Shown here: positions 41,490 to 52,713 of the stretch, piece by piece
Layout of the letters: each line of letters opens with the position of its first letter
Numbering within the stretch: position 1 is the first letter of the stretch
NCBI RefSeq assembly: GCF_017591425.1
Contig: NW_024465655.1
Location: forward strand, 1,487,501 to 1,551,500
DNA: 64,000 nucleotides
Origin: Ochotona curzoniae
Lineage: Eukaryota > Chordata > Mammalia > Lagomorpha > Ochotonidae
Direction of reading: 5' to 3'
Position numbers and translations under genes: made by a program
Notes under the pieces: generated by a model
What the model saw: only the letters and a program-made list of their open reading frames with translations
What the model was told of the DNA's origin: nothing
Database searches by the model: none

Positions 41490-43050
41490 TTTATATTGCT
41501 TTGGATTTTCCATATTATGTGAATCTTTAGGTTTATAATTTTGATAAATTTTGGGGTATTTTTCAACAACTATAAATTTGGGGTATCTTCAAATGTTTTT
41601 TCTGCATCTATCATCTCTCCATCTGAAACTGGAATTAGATGTGTGTTAAACTGCATGTTCACATATTATTGAGATTCCACTTTTTTGCAGTCTCTCTGCT
41701 CTCTGCTTGGCTTAGCACAGCTTCTGTTGCTGTGTCATCACGTTTACTGGGGTCACAAGGAACGGGTTAATCGGCTGCACACCACCCACCACTGGAGTGT
41801 AGAATATTTATATGGCTTCTAGAACTGTTTCAACTTTGTCATTGTGTCTCTCTTTCCTTCACTTAGTAGAGGTTTGATAACAACCTTTTAAAATTCTTGA
41901 CTACTATTTCGGCATCTCTAGCACTTCTGTGTCTATTTCCATTCACTTATTTTTCTCATGATTAGAGAGATCATATTTTGTTGCTTTGAATATCTGCCAG
42001 TTTCTTTTTTAAAAATTTATTTTTATTGGAAAGGCAGATTTACAGAGAGAAGGAGAGAGCAGAGAGAAAGATCCTCCAACTGCTGGTTCATTCCCCAAGT
42101 AGGTGCAATGGCTGGAACTAAAACCAATCTGAAGCCAGGAGCTGTTTCTAGGTCTCCCATGTGGCTGCAAAGTCCCAGGGCTTTAGGACATTCTCTGCTG
42201 CTTTCCTAGGCCTTGAACAGGGATCTGGATGGGAATTGGAGCAACTAGGATATGAACCAGTACCCATATGAAATCCCAGCAATGCAAGGTAAGGATTTAG
42301 CCAATAGGCTACCATGCTATACGTGCATACCTACCAATTTCTAATTCAGTGTTAAATATCAGGATTATTATGTTATTGAATATTTGGATTTTGTTGGTTT
42401 CCTTTAAATTGTTCATGTTTGTTTTGGCATGCAATTACATATTCTGAGTTTTATCCTTTTGAGGCATGAAGCTTGTTAGGGTTGGGTCGGTGTGGTCTTG
42501 GAGTGCTAGTTGATTTCTACAACTAGTTAGGCTTGATTTTTATAAGGTCTTTCTGCTTGGGAGTAATAATTTGTGTGTTGCTCAGTCCTACATAGACTCA
42601 GAACTGTTCAGATGGAGGGACCCTGCAGTGCCTCCGTGCCTGACTGAGTGCAGTTCACAGACACGTGTGGTTTCAGAATCAGCCAGAGGCTTGGAACTTT
42701 AATGAAGGTTTCTGGAGTTCTTCCTTTGAATAGCTCCTCTCTTGCTGTTGGAATGCTGCCCTATAATTTCCAGCATCCTCAGCCTTTTTAACTCTCCTAT
42801 CTCTACTCAATGCGGAGAGGCTGGCAAACATTGCCTGGACCCCCTTCCTGCTCTGTGGTTAGCAAATTGCTTCCAGTCTGCAAGTCATGGTTTCAGGGAT
42901 TGTGGCTCTGCACTGCCTGTGGGCTTATGGTGGGAAGCAGATTTCATCTCTTTGACCGGTTTTCTATTCTCCTTGCATGTTGGGGGCAGAGGTGCAAATC
43001 CCATGCAGTTACTATTCCTTTATGGGAGGAAATAAGGATCTTTCCTCCCT
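41490..43050 (-). mobile_element. LINE-1 5'-UTR remnant (old L1M), long
   Basis: Follows the complement of an old L1 5' region for 1.5 kb: TTCAAATGTTTTTTCTGCATCTATC, CTGGAATTAGATGTGTGTTAAACTGC, TTCTGTTGCTGTGTCATCACGTTTACTG, GGCATGCAATTACATATTCTGAGTTTTATCC, TTCTGCTTGGGAGTAATAATTTGTG. It runs into a less AT-rich part (42590-43050) that fits a 5' UTR. Frames of 97 and 81 codons there are incidental. Confidence 0.75.
42006..42330 (-). mobile_element. CSINE nested in L1, with imperfect TSD
   Basis: TTTTTTAAAAATTTATTTTTATTGGAAAGGCAG through GGTCTCCCATGTGGC and GTACCCATATGAAATCCCAGC. Flanks CTGCCAGTTTCT (41994-42005) and CTACCAATTTCT (42331-42342) look like an aged 12-bp TSD with two changes. Confidence 0.93.
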
Positions 43051-43229
43051 TTTGATTTAAAAATAAATGGGAAGAACTATTCAAAGGCAAATAGCAAATA
43101 GTCTAAGCAGTAATACTTAATATTAAATGTTAGGAGTGTAAGACAGCAGGTGATGTTAAAAAGCTGCTGGGGGGAGGTTAAATGAGAATGATCTTTCAGG
43201 AGGATGCTCTGGGCAAGAGAATGAAAAGC

Positions 43230-44010
43230 TTAAATTTTTTTTAACTGGAAAAATCTTTTACAAATTTATTCAAAAGAAAGAAGAAGATACATATAAAATG
43301 ATTTATTAAAGAATTAACTGTAGCAGGGAATGTGAAATTTAAAATAGGAAAAATGTTCAAATATCCAATGGTCTAGAATTGGTGAAACAACGTGTTCTCC
43401 ACATAATGACATGCCATTTTTATAGATTTATTTTCATTCAAAAGGCAGATTTTATGGAGAGATAAGTAGAGAGAGAGATGGTCTCCATCCACTTGTTAAC
43501 TCTGACTATGATAGCAAAAGCTGAGATGATCCAAAGCTAGGAGCCAGGAGCATTTTCTGGGTCTCACCTGTGGGTAAATATCCCAGTGACCTGGGCCATC
43601 CTCTGCTGTCTTCCCAGGACATAAACAGATAACTGGATTGGAAGCTGAGCAGCCGGATATGAACCAACACCCATATGACCTGCTGGTGCCAGAGCAGATT
43701 AGTCCCCTATAATACTGCATTAACCCTGAATGACATGTCTTATAATTACTAAAAAAAAAAATCTGTGTAAATGATAATGTAAGTAATATGGAAGTGTGTC
43801 TTAATAGTTTTATTAAACTGTAAAATTTAGATTCTAAAAATAATTCAATCACAATATTAACCTATTGTAAGTATGAAATAGTACAAAAATATAAACAGTG
43901 TCTATTCCTGCATGATGCAAATTTGAAATAATTTTCTTCTTTATGCCTAATTTCTTACAGTAAGTAAAAGTTGCTTTTAAATTTTAAAACTGGATTTTTA
44001 AAATTCCTCC
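43230..44010 (+). mobile_element. L1ME-type LINE-1 3' end, split by a SINE
   Basis: Left part CCAATGGTCTAGAATTGGTGAAACAACG...ATAATGACATGCCATT (late L1 3' end), then SINE. Right part ATGATAATGTAAGTAATATGG...AAATAATTTTCTTCTTTATGCCTAATTTCTTACAG (the L1ME terminal motif TTTTCTTCTTTATGC). Confidence 0.7.
43418..43725 (-). mobile_element. CSINE in the plus L1
   Basis: TTTTTATAGATTTATTTTCATTCAAAAGGCAG, CCAAAGCTAGGAGCCAGGAGC, CTGGGCCATCCTCTGCTGTCTTCCCAGG, ACCAACACCCATATGACC, ending ATTAACCCTGAATG. Confidence 0.88.
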
Positions 44011-44049
44011 TTTAAATTAACTCAAATATCCTGATCCTGGGAAAACAGA

Positions 44050-44290
44050 TAAATGACTACAAGGGAACCAGTATAGGGTAGTGAAATAGGCCATGAAATC
44101 TGGGTTTGGGTTCCTTTATTCATTTTGCTAGGTTAATGACCTTATACAAGCAAGTTTTATTGTCTTTCCTGCCATATATATATAGGCTGTGACTCACCTT
44201 ACATGATTCTTATAAGAATTAAATGAACTCACTTGCTCAGACTTTTGGTAAAATGCTATGCATATTAATTAATGCATTGTATTATTACTA
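44050..44290 (+). mobile_element. MIR element
   Basis: TGGGTTTGGGTTCC...GTTAATGACCTTATACAAGCAAGTTTTATTG...TGATTCTTATAAGAATTAAATGAACTCAC...GTAAAATGCTATGC follows MIR (GTGTGACCTTGGGCAAGTC...TGTTGTGAGGATTAAATGAGATAATGC). Confidence 0.7.
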
Positions 44291-44659
44291 CAGCAACGAC
44301 TAAGTAGTTATATTTCCATTACCATTATTAGGATAGAGGAATGTATGAGATATGAAGATATGGTAAAATTAAAAGGTTTAAATGGAAAAAGGACCAAAGT
44401 GAAAACCTAAGTCATTTTATGAATTCCTTCCTTAGCATTATTATTGAAAGCAAAGCAGAAGCAACTTACAACAATTCGATGTCAGAAGGATACTGGAGAA
44501 TTATTTTCAAGATAATTAGCACTTATCCTTCAGAACCTCCAGAGAGATGGGAATTATACCCCTGCTCAGGTTACAAAGAGGTTTCTTGACTAAAGAATTA
44601 TCATTTTACAGGAAAAGTTGGGTTCTGTACTGTAGCATTTTTCAGGCTTGATGTGGACA

Positions 44660-44900
44660 AGATCCCAGATGACTGCTCGGGACAACATACTCACGACCCC
44701 TTCAAATTCCTGTGTTGAAGTGCTGATTCTAATTACCTTCAGGATGAAAGTTCCAGAAAATGAAAGAGTTTCCCCAAAACCCCAGTTCTTCAACTGGATC
44801 TTCTGGTACCTTATCCTGACATTGCCAACTTTAGATCTGTCAGAGACACACATTTCTATTATTCATAAACCATTCAGTTTACAGCCTTTTATTATGGGAG
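44660..44900 (+). mobile_element. MaLR-type LTR remnant
   Basis: ACCCCTTCAAATTCCTGTGTTGAAGTGCTGATTC at the left, and GGATCTTCTGGTACCTTATCC...ACATTTCTATTATTCATAAACCATTCAGTTTACAGCCTTTTATTATGGGAGGCAGC at the right, match both ends of a MaLR-class LTR in plus orientation. Internally shortened. Confidence 0.6.
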
Positions 44901-44999
44901 GCAGCATGGACAAAGACGGCCACCCTAAACCTGAGCTTTTGGAGTTGTCCCAAAGCTCTGGTAGCGGATTGTGATTGGCGATCTTTGTGTTGTTGTTAC

Positions 45000-45300
45000 T
45001 AGGGTTGCTTAGTTTACTTGAAAGCCATAGTTATAGAGGAGGGCAGTGGGAGGAGGAGATTTTCCATCTGTTCTTTCACTCTCCAAATGGCTGCAATGGC
45101 CAGTGCTGGATCAGGCTGAAGCCTGGAGTCAGGAGCTTCATCTGGATGTCCCAAATACTTGGGCCATCTTATGCTGCTTACCCCAGGTAATTCACAGGGA
45201 GCTGGATCGGAAGTGGAATAGCTGAGACATGAATACTGCTTTTTGGGGGATGCCAGTATTGCAGGCATCAGCTTAGTGTGCTATGCCACAATGCTAGTCT
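45000..45300 (-). mobile_element. CSINE, diverged
   Basis: TTTACTTGAAAGCCATAGTTATAGAGG, CTCTCCAAATGGCTGCAATGGCCAGTGC, GGAGTCAGGAGCTTCATCTGG, GGGAGCTGGATCGGAAGTGG, ending TGCCACAATGCTAG. Confidence 0.88.
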
Positions 45301-45639
45301 CTCTGGTAGGCTTTTAAATAAAATGTTCAAAATGGATACCTCCACCTCAAAAACAAATGAGAATCCAAGCGTTATTCCATGCTTTAGTGCACCAATCATG
45401 GGTCAAGCCACCATCAGCTTCCTGCTTCTCTTGTTGTTCATCTAAGGGTGTGTTTTCCATATAGTATTTGGGATGTCCAGGATTGATACTGTAAAAACAC
45501 AGATGATGTCGAATCAGTGGAAGCTGAAGCTGAAAAAGTGGCTTGTGTAATACCAGTGAGAGACACACCACAAGATGTAATGAGGAAACTCTGCCAGTTT
45601 GATGGAATTTTGTGTGAAGTTTAGGTTAAGCTGGGGATA

Positions 45640-45815
45640 AAGAAAACAGGGATAGGGGCAGAGAAAGAGAGACAAAGAAACATCATAGGGGGAGGGAGAG
45701 AGCCATGGAGAGATTATGTAGGAAGGGAAGGAGAGGGAGAGAATATGGGGACACACAAGGCAGGTGGGTGGCAGAGAGGGGCACATGTTGGAGAGGTAGA
45801 GACAGCCATCTTCTG
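45640..45815. repeat. Purine-rich (GA/GGA) tract, about 170 bp
   Basis: GAAAACAGGGATAGGGGCAGAGAAAGAGAGAC...GGGGGAGGGAGAGAG...GAAGGGAAGGAGAGGGAGAG is predominantly purine on plus. The 106-codon minus frame across it is low complexity. Could form triplex or G-rich structures. Confidence 0.85.
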
Positions 45816-46194
45816 AAATGTCATATATGCTCAATGGAGATGCAGGTGTTAGGCTGATAACAAGCCAATGAATGAAGGAGTGAAAATTTCAAGCGAGTAT
45901 TTTGGATCTCAGAACATGGAGGACAATGAACTTGAGTGGGGCAAAGGTGAAAGGAAATCGAGAGATTACTCAGCATCTTTAGGGGTTCATTATCTAGGAG
46001 AGTAATGGGCACACTCTTGACCTTGGTCTGCCTAGATAGAATGGAAGCTACCTCAACATGTCTACGCAGGAAAATTCATGCTCTCCTAATAATGGAATTT
46101 ATACAAACAAAACATCTGAATAGAGCCATACTTTCATTCAGTAAGAGAAGAATATGAGTATGGTAGTTATTTCCATATGATGTGTATGAGCTGC

Positions 46195-46450
46195 TAATTC
46201 CTGCTGAACTCATTTGATCATTTTGAAAGTTATAGGAAGGTCTTTCAGGGGCAGTCTGCAGGCTGAAGGTTCTATTTTGACTATCGCTGGGTTGGAAAAG
46301 AGATATTTATTAAATGACGATAGAAAGGGGAAATAGATGAGAAAGTGTGCAAGTGGTGGAATTAGAAAGACTTGGAAGCTAATTGATGTGGAGTTGGAGA
46401 AAATGAGAGGTGACTGGTTTTGGTGATTAGACATGTCCAACAGAGAAGAA
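46195..46450 (+). mobile_element. Ancient interspersed repeat, unclassified
   Basis: GGGGAAATAGATGAGAAAGTG...GGAATTAGAAAGACTTGGAAGC...GGTGACTGGTTTTGGTGATTAGACATGTCC fits the later part of the old repeat whose first part appears at 10130-10345. Weak, by eye. Confidence 0.35.
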
Positions 46451-46959
46451 CTCAGGGGGAAAATCATATTGAAGGGAGGTAGGAGATCATGGGTTATGCT
46501 TCAAGCAGAAGTTTGTTTTCTTCTATCAACGATCTAATCCTCCAACGATTTAAAACATAGTGGAGTTATTTGGGCTGGATACAGCACAAACAATACTGTC
46601 ATACCGTATGAGTAGCACTGTGCTTCCGTTTGGCATTGTGAAGCATACAAGGATGTATTTGAGGGGGTCACAGTGAGAGGTAGCAGCACAGATGGGATGT
46701 AAGAGTAAGGAATGCTCAAGTGGACAACAGTGTCCCCAGTTGCCATGTGGAGGGACTGGTGCAGAGAGCCCACAGCTCAGAGCAAGAAGCCTGGCGTCAC
46801 CAATGAGGAACAATGTCAGAGGAGCCAATGGGAGAGAGATTGGCAGAAGATTCAGCCAATGTCAAAGGCAGATAACAGTTCAGAGGTAAAACAGAGGCAG
46901 CCCTAGAACCGTGAAATGGATAATTCCAGGTCAGTTATTCTGAAGGAACACCTGAGCAA
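46451..46959. other. Unique sequence, no gene seen
   Basis: No recognised repeat. Overlapping frames of 65-92 codons on both strands with no motif. Confidence 0.4.
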
Positions 46960-47025
46960 GTGTGTGTGTGTGTGTGTGTGTGTGTTGGGGGGGGGTGGCA
47001 GGGGCTTGGGAGAGAGGAAAGGGGG
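46960..47025 (+). repeat. (TG)13 followed by G-rich run (G9...G4...G3...G5)
   Basis: TG repeat 46960-46985, then G runs at 46987-46995, 47001-47004, 47008-47010 and 47021-47025 on the plus strand. The spacing (5, 3, 10 bases) allows a G-quadruplex next to a Z-DNA-prone repeat. Confidence 0.9.
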
Positions 47026-47029
47026 CCAG

Positions 47030-47100
47030 GCCTCAAACTGCCTCTCCAGTAAGGGATGCAAACTCTGGCTTAACCCAATGCACCATGACATCAGCCTGTT
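47030..47100 (-). mobile_element. Possible CSINE head fragment
   Basis: GGATGCAAACTCTGGCTTAACCCAATGCACCATGACATCAGCCTG resembles the SINE head complement (GGCTTAACCCACTGCACCACAATGCCAGCCC). The rest of the element is missing. Confidence 0.55.
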
Positions 47101-48259
47101 ACTTGATTTTTATGACAAAAACCAAAGATTTCTTGCCAGGCTGAATAAGCTTTGTCCAGTGACATATGCTCTTACACTCACAAAGGCTTCCCTTCCACAA
47201 CAACAAATAATTTATCTTTAAATTAGCAGGAAGAAAACACAGGACCATAGCCTCTCTGGAGGTTAATAAGAACATGGGAGTGCAGGGCAGCCACCCAGTG
47301 GGGAGGGGTAGCAAAATGAATGTATGAACTCAGATGTCCTTAGCCTAGATTAAAGCCCTGCATGACCTCAGAACTGGTTCCTTAATTTTGAACTTGTGCA
47401 TGCAAAGTACACTTTGAAAGTCCTTGGCCTACATCAAATATGTAATGAGTGGATAATTGGCACTGTCATTCTTGCAATCACAATTCTCAGAATGAATGAG
47501 TAGCCTGATGTAGATGGTAGCATACCTAGTACTGAGGCTGGGTGCATGCTCGCATGAGTATCCTGTCAGCAGGTTCCTTTCCCAGTCCCAGCCACTCTAG
47601 GCCTGCACAAACCACTCTCTGGTCAATCTGTTCTGTCCTAGCCAAGCAGCTATGGAGGTGGAACTGTACATTAGGTATGGAAGGAGTGAAGGGCTAGCCC
47701 AGGCATCTGGCCCATAGACCCCATTCCTTCTGTCTCAAGCAGAGGTTGGGGGCACTGCCACACCCTTGGGGCATGGCATGACATCTGGTGAGCGTCAATA
47801 GTTTCTGATTAGAACAAGATCTAGTGTCATTGCAGCTGATGTTGATAAGCAACTTGGAAGGCACCCAGAAGAGGAAAAACATGAAGGCAGATCGTCAAAT
47901 CAGAGCAAGTGTGGGCAGGGAGAGCCCGATGGGAAGCAGGGGGTGTAAATCGCAGAGCTCAACAAAGTTGAACATTTCTCTTCCTGCTCTTCTTCCTGTG
48001 GGTGTTTCCAGGAAACTGGAAAGAGACAGATTTTGATGGTTTATCAAAAAAAGACATCTGGAAATTCAGCTCTCAAGTCGTTGTTCATACAGTCTCAGTA
48101 GGGATGGAAGGTGGCCTGACCACTCTTGGACAGTGTAGGGCAGTTTCTCATGAAGCTAAGCTTATAGTTGCTACTACATCTTGCCACGTTAGGTAATTCA
48201 AAGCCCCATCCAGGAATATTCAAGGCAGCCTCTGGGCTGTAGTCAATAACTATAACTAT
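47101..48259. other. 1.15 kb unique sequence
   Basis: No retroposon recognised. Frames of 60-71 codons without motif. No gene seen. Confidence 0.4.
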
Positions 48260-48445
48260 TGCCCTGTCCTTAAATAATTGGCTAAGAAAACTGTGGTAGA
48301 TTCATACCATGGAACAAGAGCAGTGGCAAGGATGCCCAGAGCCACCTAGATTACTTTCCAGAACTTATGTTGGCTACAAAAAGCCACTATCAAAACATTA
48401 CAGACTCTAAGATTGTATATACTAGTAGATTCCATAGTAGATTTT
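48260..48445 (+). mobile_element. LINE-1 3'-end remnant
   Basis: GCTAAGAAAACTGTGGTAGATTCATACCATGGAACAAGAGCAGTGGC...GTTGGCTACAAAAAGCCACTATCAAAACATTACAGACTCTAAGATTGTATATACTAGTAGATTCC matches the L1 3' end pattern (TATGGTACATCCATACAATGGAATACTA...AAAAGCCAATCCCAAAAGGTTACATACTGTATGATTCC). Confidence 0.75.
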
Positions 48446-48448
48446 ACA

Positions 48449-48765
48449 ATTTTTTTTCTGACTGGAAAGGCAGATCAGATTCTTGGAGAGGAGAGATGAC
48501 AGAGATATTCCATCTACTGGTTTACTCCCCAATGACTGTAATGGCCAGAGATGAGCAGATCTGAAGCCAGAAGCCTAGAGCTTCTTCCTGATCTCCCATG
48601 TGGGTGCAGGGTCCCAAGGCTCTGGGCCATTCTGTACTACCTTCCCAGGGCACAAGCAGGGAGCTGGAAGGGAAATGGAGCAGCTTGGATGCAAACTGAC
48701 ACCCAGAAGGGATTCTGGTGCTTGCAACGTGAGGTTCCAGCCATTGAGCCATTGCGCTGTACTGC
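48449..48765 (-). mobile_element. CSINE
   Basis: TTTTTTTTCTGACTGGAAAGGCAG, TTCCATCTACTGGTTTACTCCCC, GATCTCCCATGTGGGTGCAGGGTCCCAAGGCTCTGGGCC, GGGAGCTGGAAGGGAAATGG, ending TTGCGCTGTACTG. Confidence 0.93.
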
Positions 48766-48796
48766 CATATCAAATCTTTATATGCTTAGTTTTCAA

Positions 48797-49130
48797 GAAG
48801 ATTTATTCTACTTATTTGAAAGACAGAACTATAGAAAGATGGAGGGAGGCACATGTGCACATGCATGTGCACACACAAGCATACATACATATGCACACAG
48901 ATCTTCCATCTACTGATTAACTCCCAGTGGCTGTGACAGCTCGGGCTAGACTAGGATAGAACCAGGAGCCCTGAACTCCTTCTGGATCTCCCAACTAGTT
49001 GAAGGGCCTGACCACGTGGGCTGTCTTCTGCTGCAAATTGGCAGGGAGCCTAATTAGACATGGAGACACAAATAGGCTGGTAGCCTTCTGGGTGTTGGTT
49101 CAACCCTTGTGAAGTGATGCTGGCTTCCTC
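48797..49130 (-). mobile_element. CSINE with CA/TG-rich insert
   Basis: GATTTATTCTACTTATTTGAAAGACAG, a purine-pyrimidine run (CACATGTGCACATGCATGTGCACACAC, 48850-48900), GATCTTCCATCTACTGATTAACTCCC, GGCAGGGAGCC, ending TGATGCTGGCTTCC. CTGCCATATC occurs both before (about 48762) and after (about 49131), a possible aged TSD. Confidence 0.85.
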
Positions 49131-49332
49131 TGCCATATCGGATTGTTATTGGTGAAGTCTCCTTAAGAGAAGAGTTGTACAAAGCCTAGCTCTGGGTGTG
49201 TCCAGGTTGAGGGGAGTTATTGGCCTCACCCACTGGTGAAGCAAGAAGGGTTGGTGCTCCTCTTTCCTGTCTTCTTCCTCACTTTAAGACAGAAGTTCAG
49301 TGGACTTGGAAACAGATTCATCAAAGTACTTG

Positions 49333-49645
49333 TGGGGCCAGTATTGCAGCATAGTGGGTGAAGCCACCACCTGCAATTTGGGCATCCGGTCTAGTTCGAG
49401 TCCCATCTGCTCCAATTCTGATCTAGCTCCCTGCTAATGCATCTAAGAAAGCAGCAGAAGATTGGCAAAAGTGGGACCATCTGCCACCCACCTGAGAGAT
49501 TTGAATGGATTTCCAGTCTTCTGGATTTGGCCTTGCCTGTCCATAGCTGTTGCAGTCATTTGGAGAGCGTACCAGTAGACAGAACACCATTCTCTCACCT
49601 TCTTCTTCTTTCTCTCTCAGGCACTCTGCCTTTCAAGTAAATCAA
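49333..49645 (+). mobile_element. CSINE, diverged
   Basis: GGGGCCAGTATTGCAGCATAGTGGGTGAAGCC head, GGGCATCCGGTC, TCTAAGAAAGCAGCAGAAG, CATTTGGAGAGCGTACCAGTAGACAG, CT tail and CAAGTAAATCAATC. Confidence 0.88.
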
Positions 49646-49706
49646 TCTATATATAAATATATACATCTATCTATACATATATATGTATACACACATATAT
49701 GTATGT
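49645..49706. repeat. AT-rich (TA)n/(ATAC)n repeat at SINE tail
   Basis: ATCTATATATAAATATATACATCTATCTATACATATATATG then TATACACACATATATG, grown from the A-rich tail of the preceding SINE. Confidence 0.85.
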
Positions 49707-49885
49707 TTTAACAAGGACAAAGCAGAGGCTGGCTTCCATGTAGGGTGCATGACTGAGTGGCTAAGAGACACCATCTGGCCCAGCAGCACGAGCAGGCTGA
49801 TCTGCAAAGCCATACCACGCCTGGAAGGAAGGTCACTACTTAAGGTGACAGAAGGTGAGTGTTCTTGATTGCAGTCTAAAACTTA

Positions 49886-50172
49886 TTTTTTTTTTTAATT
49901 TATTTAACTGGAAGGAAGATAACAAAGAGGTCCTTTCCCCAGGCCATGTGAATGGTGAGGGCTGAGCCAGGCAGAAGCCAGGAGCTGCAGCTTCATCAAG
50001 GGTTCCCACAAGAGTGGCAGGGGTCCAAGACCTGGAGCATGCTCTGTTGCTTTCCCGAGGGCTGCAACAGGGAGCTAGAGCAGAGGTAGAGCAGCCAGGA
50101 CTCACACTGGCACTTTGCTATGGGATGCTGGTATAGTAGCAAGTGCTTTAGTTTACCACAAATGCCGGCTTG
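49886..50172 (-). mobile_element. CSINE, diverged
   Basis: TTTTTTTTTTAATTTATTTAACTGG, GGCAGAAGCCAGGAGCTGCAGC, GCTCTGTTGCTTTCCCGAGGGC, GAGGTAGAGCAGCCAGGACTC, ending CCACAAATGCCGGC. Confidence 0.88.
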
Positions 50173-50705
50173 CAAAGCTGGATTTCCAAATCTTTCATAT
50201 GCTTCTCATCACATGTTAAGATGTATGTGCTGACTCAGCCGGTCCTCAGGGTGGCCCAAACTTTGACATTTCTAAACAACTCCTAAGTGTGCCCAGTCAC
50301 TGGGCCAAGCATTGAATCACAAAGATTGGAGGTAGCCATACTGTTAGGAGTCAGGCCCACCAGGGAGGAGAGTATGAGATGGGAGAGTAGGATGGGAGAA
50401 CAGAGGTGAGAGAAGCAGGTCGCAGGCCACCATTGCAGGGGCATGGTTCACTCAGGGCAGCTTAGCTAGGAGCATGCTACAAAGCAGATGTCCTGGGAGA
50501 AAGCTCAAGCACGACTGGTGCATTAGATAGTTGATAATAGAGAGCTTTGACACAAGGCCCAGAGCATGAAAGGATCTATAACAGAAACAGGAAAAAAAAA
50601 AGATTCTGAACTGTCTAGGACAAATGGGAAGAGAAGTTTGTAAGTCTAACAGCCAAGGCAGGGAAGAGCAGCATGGGATTTGACATGGGCATAAAAAACA
50701 AGGAG
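50173..50705. other. Unique sequence, no gene seen
   Basis: No recognised repeat; a short A10 run near 50593. An 88-codon minus frame (50452-50718) has no motif. Confidence 0.4.
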
Positions 50706-51042
50706 TGGGGGCTGACATTGTAGCTCACAGGCTAATCCTCCACCTTCAAACACTGATATCCAGTATGAGCACAGGTTCACGTCCCAGGAGCTCCACTTCC
50801 TATCCAGTGCCCTGCTTGTGGTCTGGAGAAGCATCAGAGGATGGCCCAAGTCCTTGCAAACCTGCACCCCTGTGGGAGATCTAGAGTAAGCTCCTGGCTC
50901 TTAGTTTCTGGTTCCTGGTTTGATTCAGCTCTAGGCATTGTGGCCATTTGGGGAGTGAACCAGTGGATGGCAGATCTTTCTCAGTCTCTCCTTCTCTCTG
51001 TAAGCCTGCCTTTCCAATAAAAATAAATACATCTTTAAAATA
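50706..51042 (+). mobile_element. CSINE, full length
   Basis: GGGGGCTGACATTGTAGCTCACAGGCTAATCC head, CCTGCTTGTGGTCTGG, GAGGATGGCCCAAGTCC, CATTTGGGGAGTGAACCAGTGGATGGCAGATC, CT tail and TTTCCAATAAAAATAAATACATCTTTAAAA end. Has an extra TTCTGGTTCCTGG duplication in the body near 50906. Confidence 0.93.
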
Positions 51043-51976
51043 GAAAATCTATGGCCCTAGGAAAGTCTGTGCGTTTCTCCAACCCTGCAGTGACAGGTGC
51101 CATGTGAATGGGAGCTTCCTTAGCACCTCAACAGCAAACTGTTTTCCTTGCATTGTGGTAGAAACGGCTGTGCTCAGATAGGTTGTGGGTGTGGGCCTGA
51201 GCAGGACTGGGCTAGAGAGCTACGGCGAGGAATAAAGCACAAGGAAAGATGATGGCACTGGGTGTGCCTCTCCAGTGCTCTGCCTCGCACACGACATTGC
51301 AATGGGCTCTGACAGTGTCTGTTGAGTGAGTGTATGATTGAATCCCTACCTTGTAGAACTGCAGAGGTAACTGGTGCTGATAGGAGATCGCCTGGGAGAG
51401 CGTCCTGCCCCTGGCTGCCCTGAGGGATGTGAATTAAAAGCATCTGAGCCTCCTCCTGCTTCCACCACCATGCTGGATCATTCCTGAATGCAGTGCTCCA
51501 TCTAGCCAGCATCACCCATTGACATTGGCCAAGTCGAGATATGTCATACCAGGCTTTGAAAACTCTTTTCGGATCTCTACTCCAACGCTAGTGTCAATAC
51601 TTACCTCTCCTCTTCTCTTAACCTGCAGATAGTAAAAAAAATACCCAACCTGTTTGATAAAATGTTAAGCATGAAGGTACTCCTGGGAGCTAATGCTTGA
51701 TGTTTATCCTTTTGAATGGCATGTTCGCAGATGCGTTCAGGGTCATAACAAGAGATGTTGGATGGATGATGGAGATTTCAGACAGCATGAGAGGGATGTG
51801 CAGATGATGCATTGGACTGAGAAGAGCTTTCCAGCATCTTTTTAATCACATAGCCCTTTCCTAATTAGTGCTTTTCCTGGTCAGGGTACAGGCTTTCTTG
51901 GAGTTAGAAGCAGTGAAATTGTGTCCCTTCAGCATGCCTGGAAGACAGAGGTGAGCTCTCCACTGGTCTAGACTTC
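51043..51976. other. 0.9 kb unique sequence
   Basis: No retroposon recognised. The 113-codon minus frame (51174-51515) has no motif. No gene seen. Confidence 0.4.
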
Positions 51977-52319
51977 TTTTTTTAAAGATTTGTTTATTTT
52001 TATTGAAAGGCAGACATACAGAGAAAAGGAGATACAAAGAGAAAGATCCTCCATTGGCTCCGTTGACTGGTTTACTCTTCATGTGGCCATAATAGCCGGA
52101 GCTGAGCTGATACAAAGCCAGGAGCCAGGAATTTCTTCTGGGTTTCCCACGTGGGTGCAGAGTCCCAAGGCCTTGGGCCATCATTGACTCTCCTCCCAGG
52201 TCACAAGCAGGCAGCTGGATGGGAAAGTGGGGCTGCCAGGACATGAACCAGTGCCCATATGGGATCCTCACATGTGCGAGGTAAGGATTTTTAGCCACTA
52301 ACGTACCACGCTGGGCCCC
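51977..52319 (-). mobile_element. CSINE, full length
   Basis: TTTTTTTAAAGATTTGTTTATTTTTATTGAAAGGCAG, GGAGCCAGGAATTTCTTCTGGGTTTCCCACGTGGGTGC, GCAGCTGGATGGGAAAGTGGGGCTGCC, GTGCCCATATGGGATCC, ending CCACGCTGGGCCCC. Confidence 0.95.
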
Positions 52320-52329
52320 CTACTGCATT

Positions 52330-52713
52330 TTTCATAGATTTGTTTATTCCTTCATAAGACAAAGTTATATTTTGAAGCAGGGGGAAAGATAGAGATGGGA
52401 GAAAAAAGAAAGAAAGAGAGAGGAGAGAGAGAGAGAAGAGAGAGAGAGAGAAATTTTCAATCCTCTGGTTTATGGCTTAAATGAGTGCAATAGCCAGGGC
52501 TGGCCCAGGCTAACCCAGGGTTTCAGAACTTTGATTAGAATTTCCTTCTTAAATGCAGGTCTCCAAACATTCGTGTCATCTTCCACTGCTTTCCCAGACC
52601 TATTAGCAGGGAGCTGGATTGAATGTGGAACCTCCAGGAATTGAACCAGTGCTCATATGTGATACTGACATGTCAAGCAGTGGCCTGATTTGCTGTATCA
52701 CAAATTTGGCCCC
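52330..52713 (-). mobile_element. CSINE with expanded GA tract, adjacent to previous
   Basis: CATAGATTTGTTTATTCCTTCATAAG, GA-rich expansion (52381-52453), TTTCAATCCTCTGG, CTTCCACTGCTTTCCCAGACCTATTAGCAGGGAGCTGG, GGAATTGAACCAGTGC, ending ATTTGGCCCC. Confidence 0.88.
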
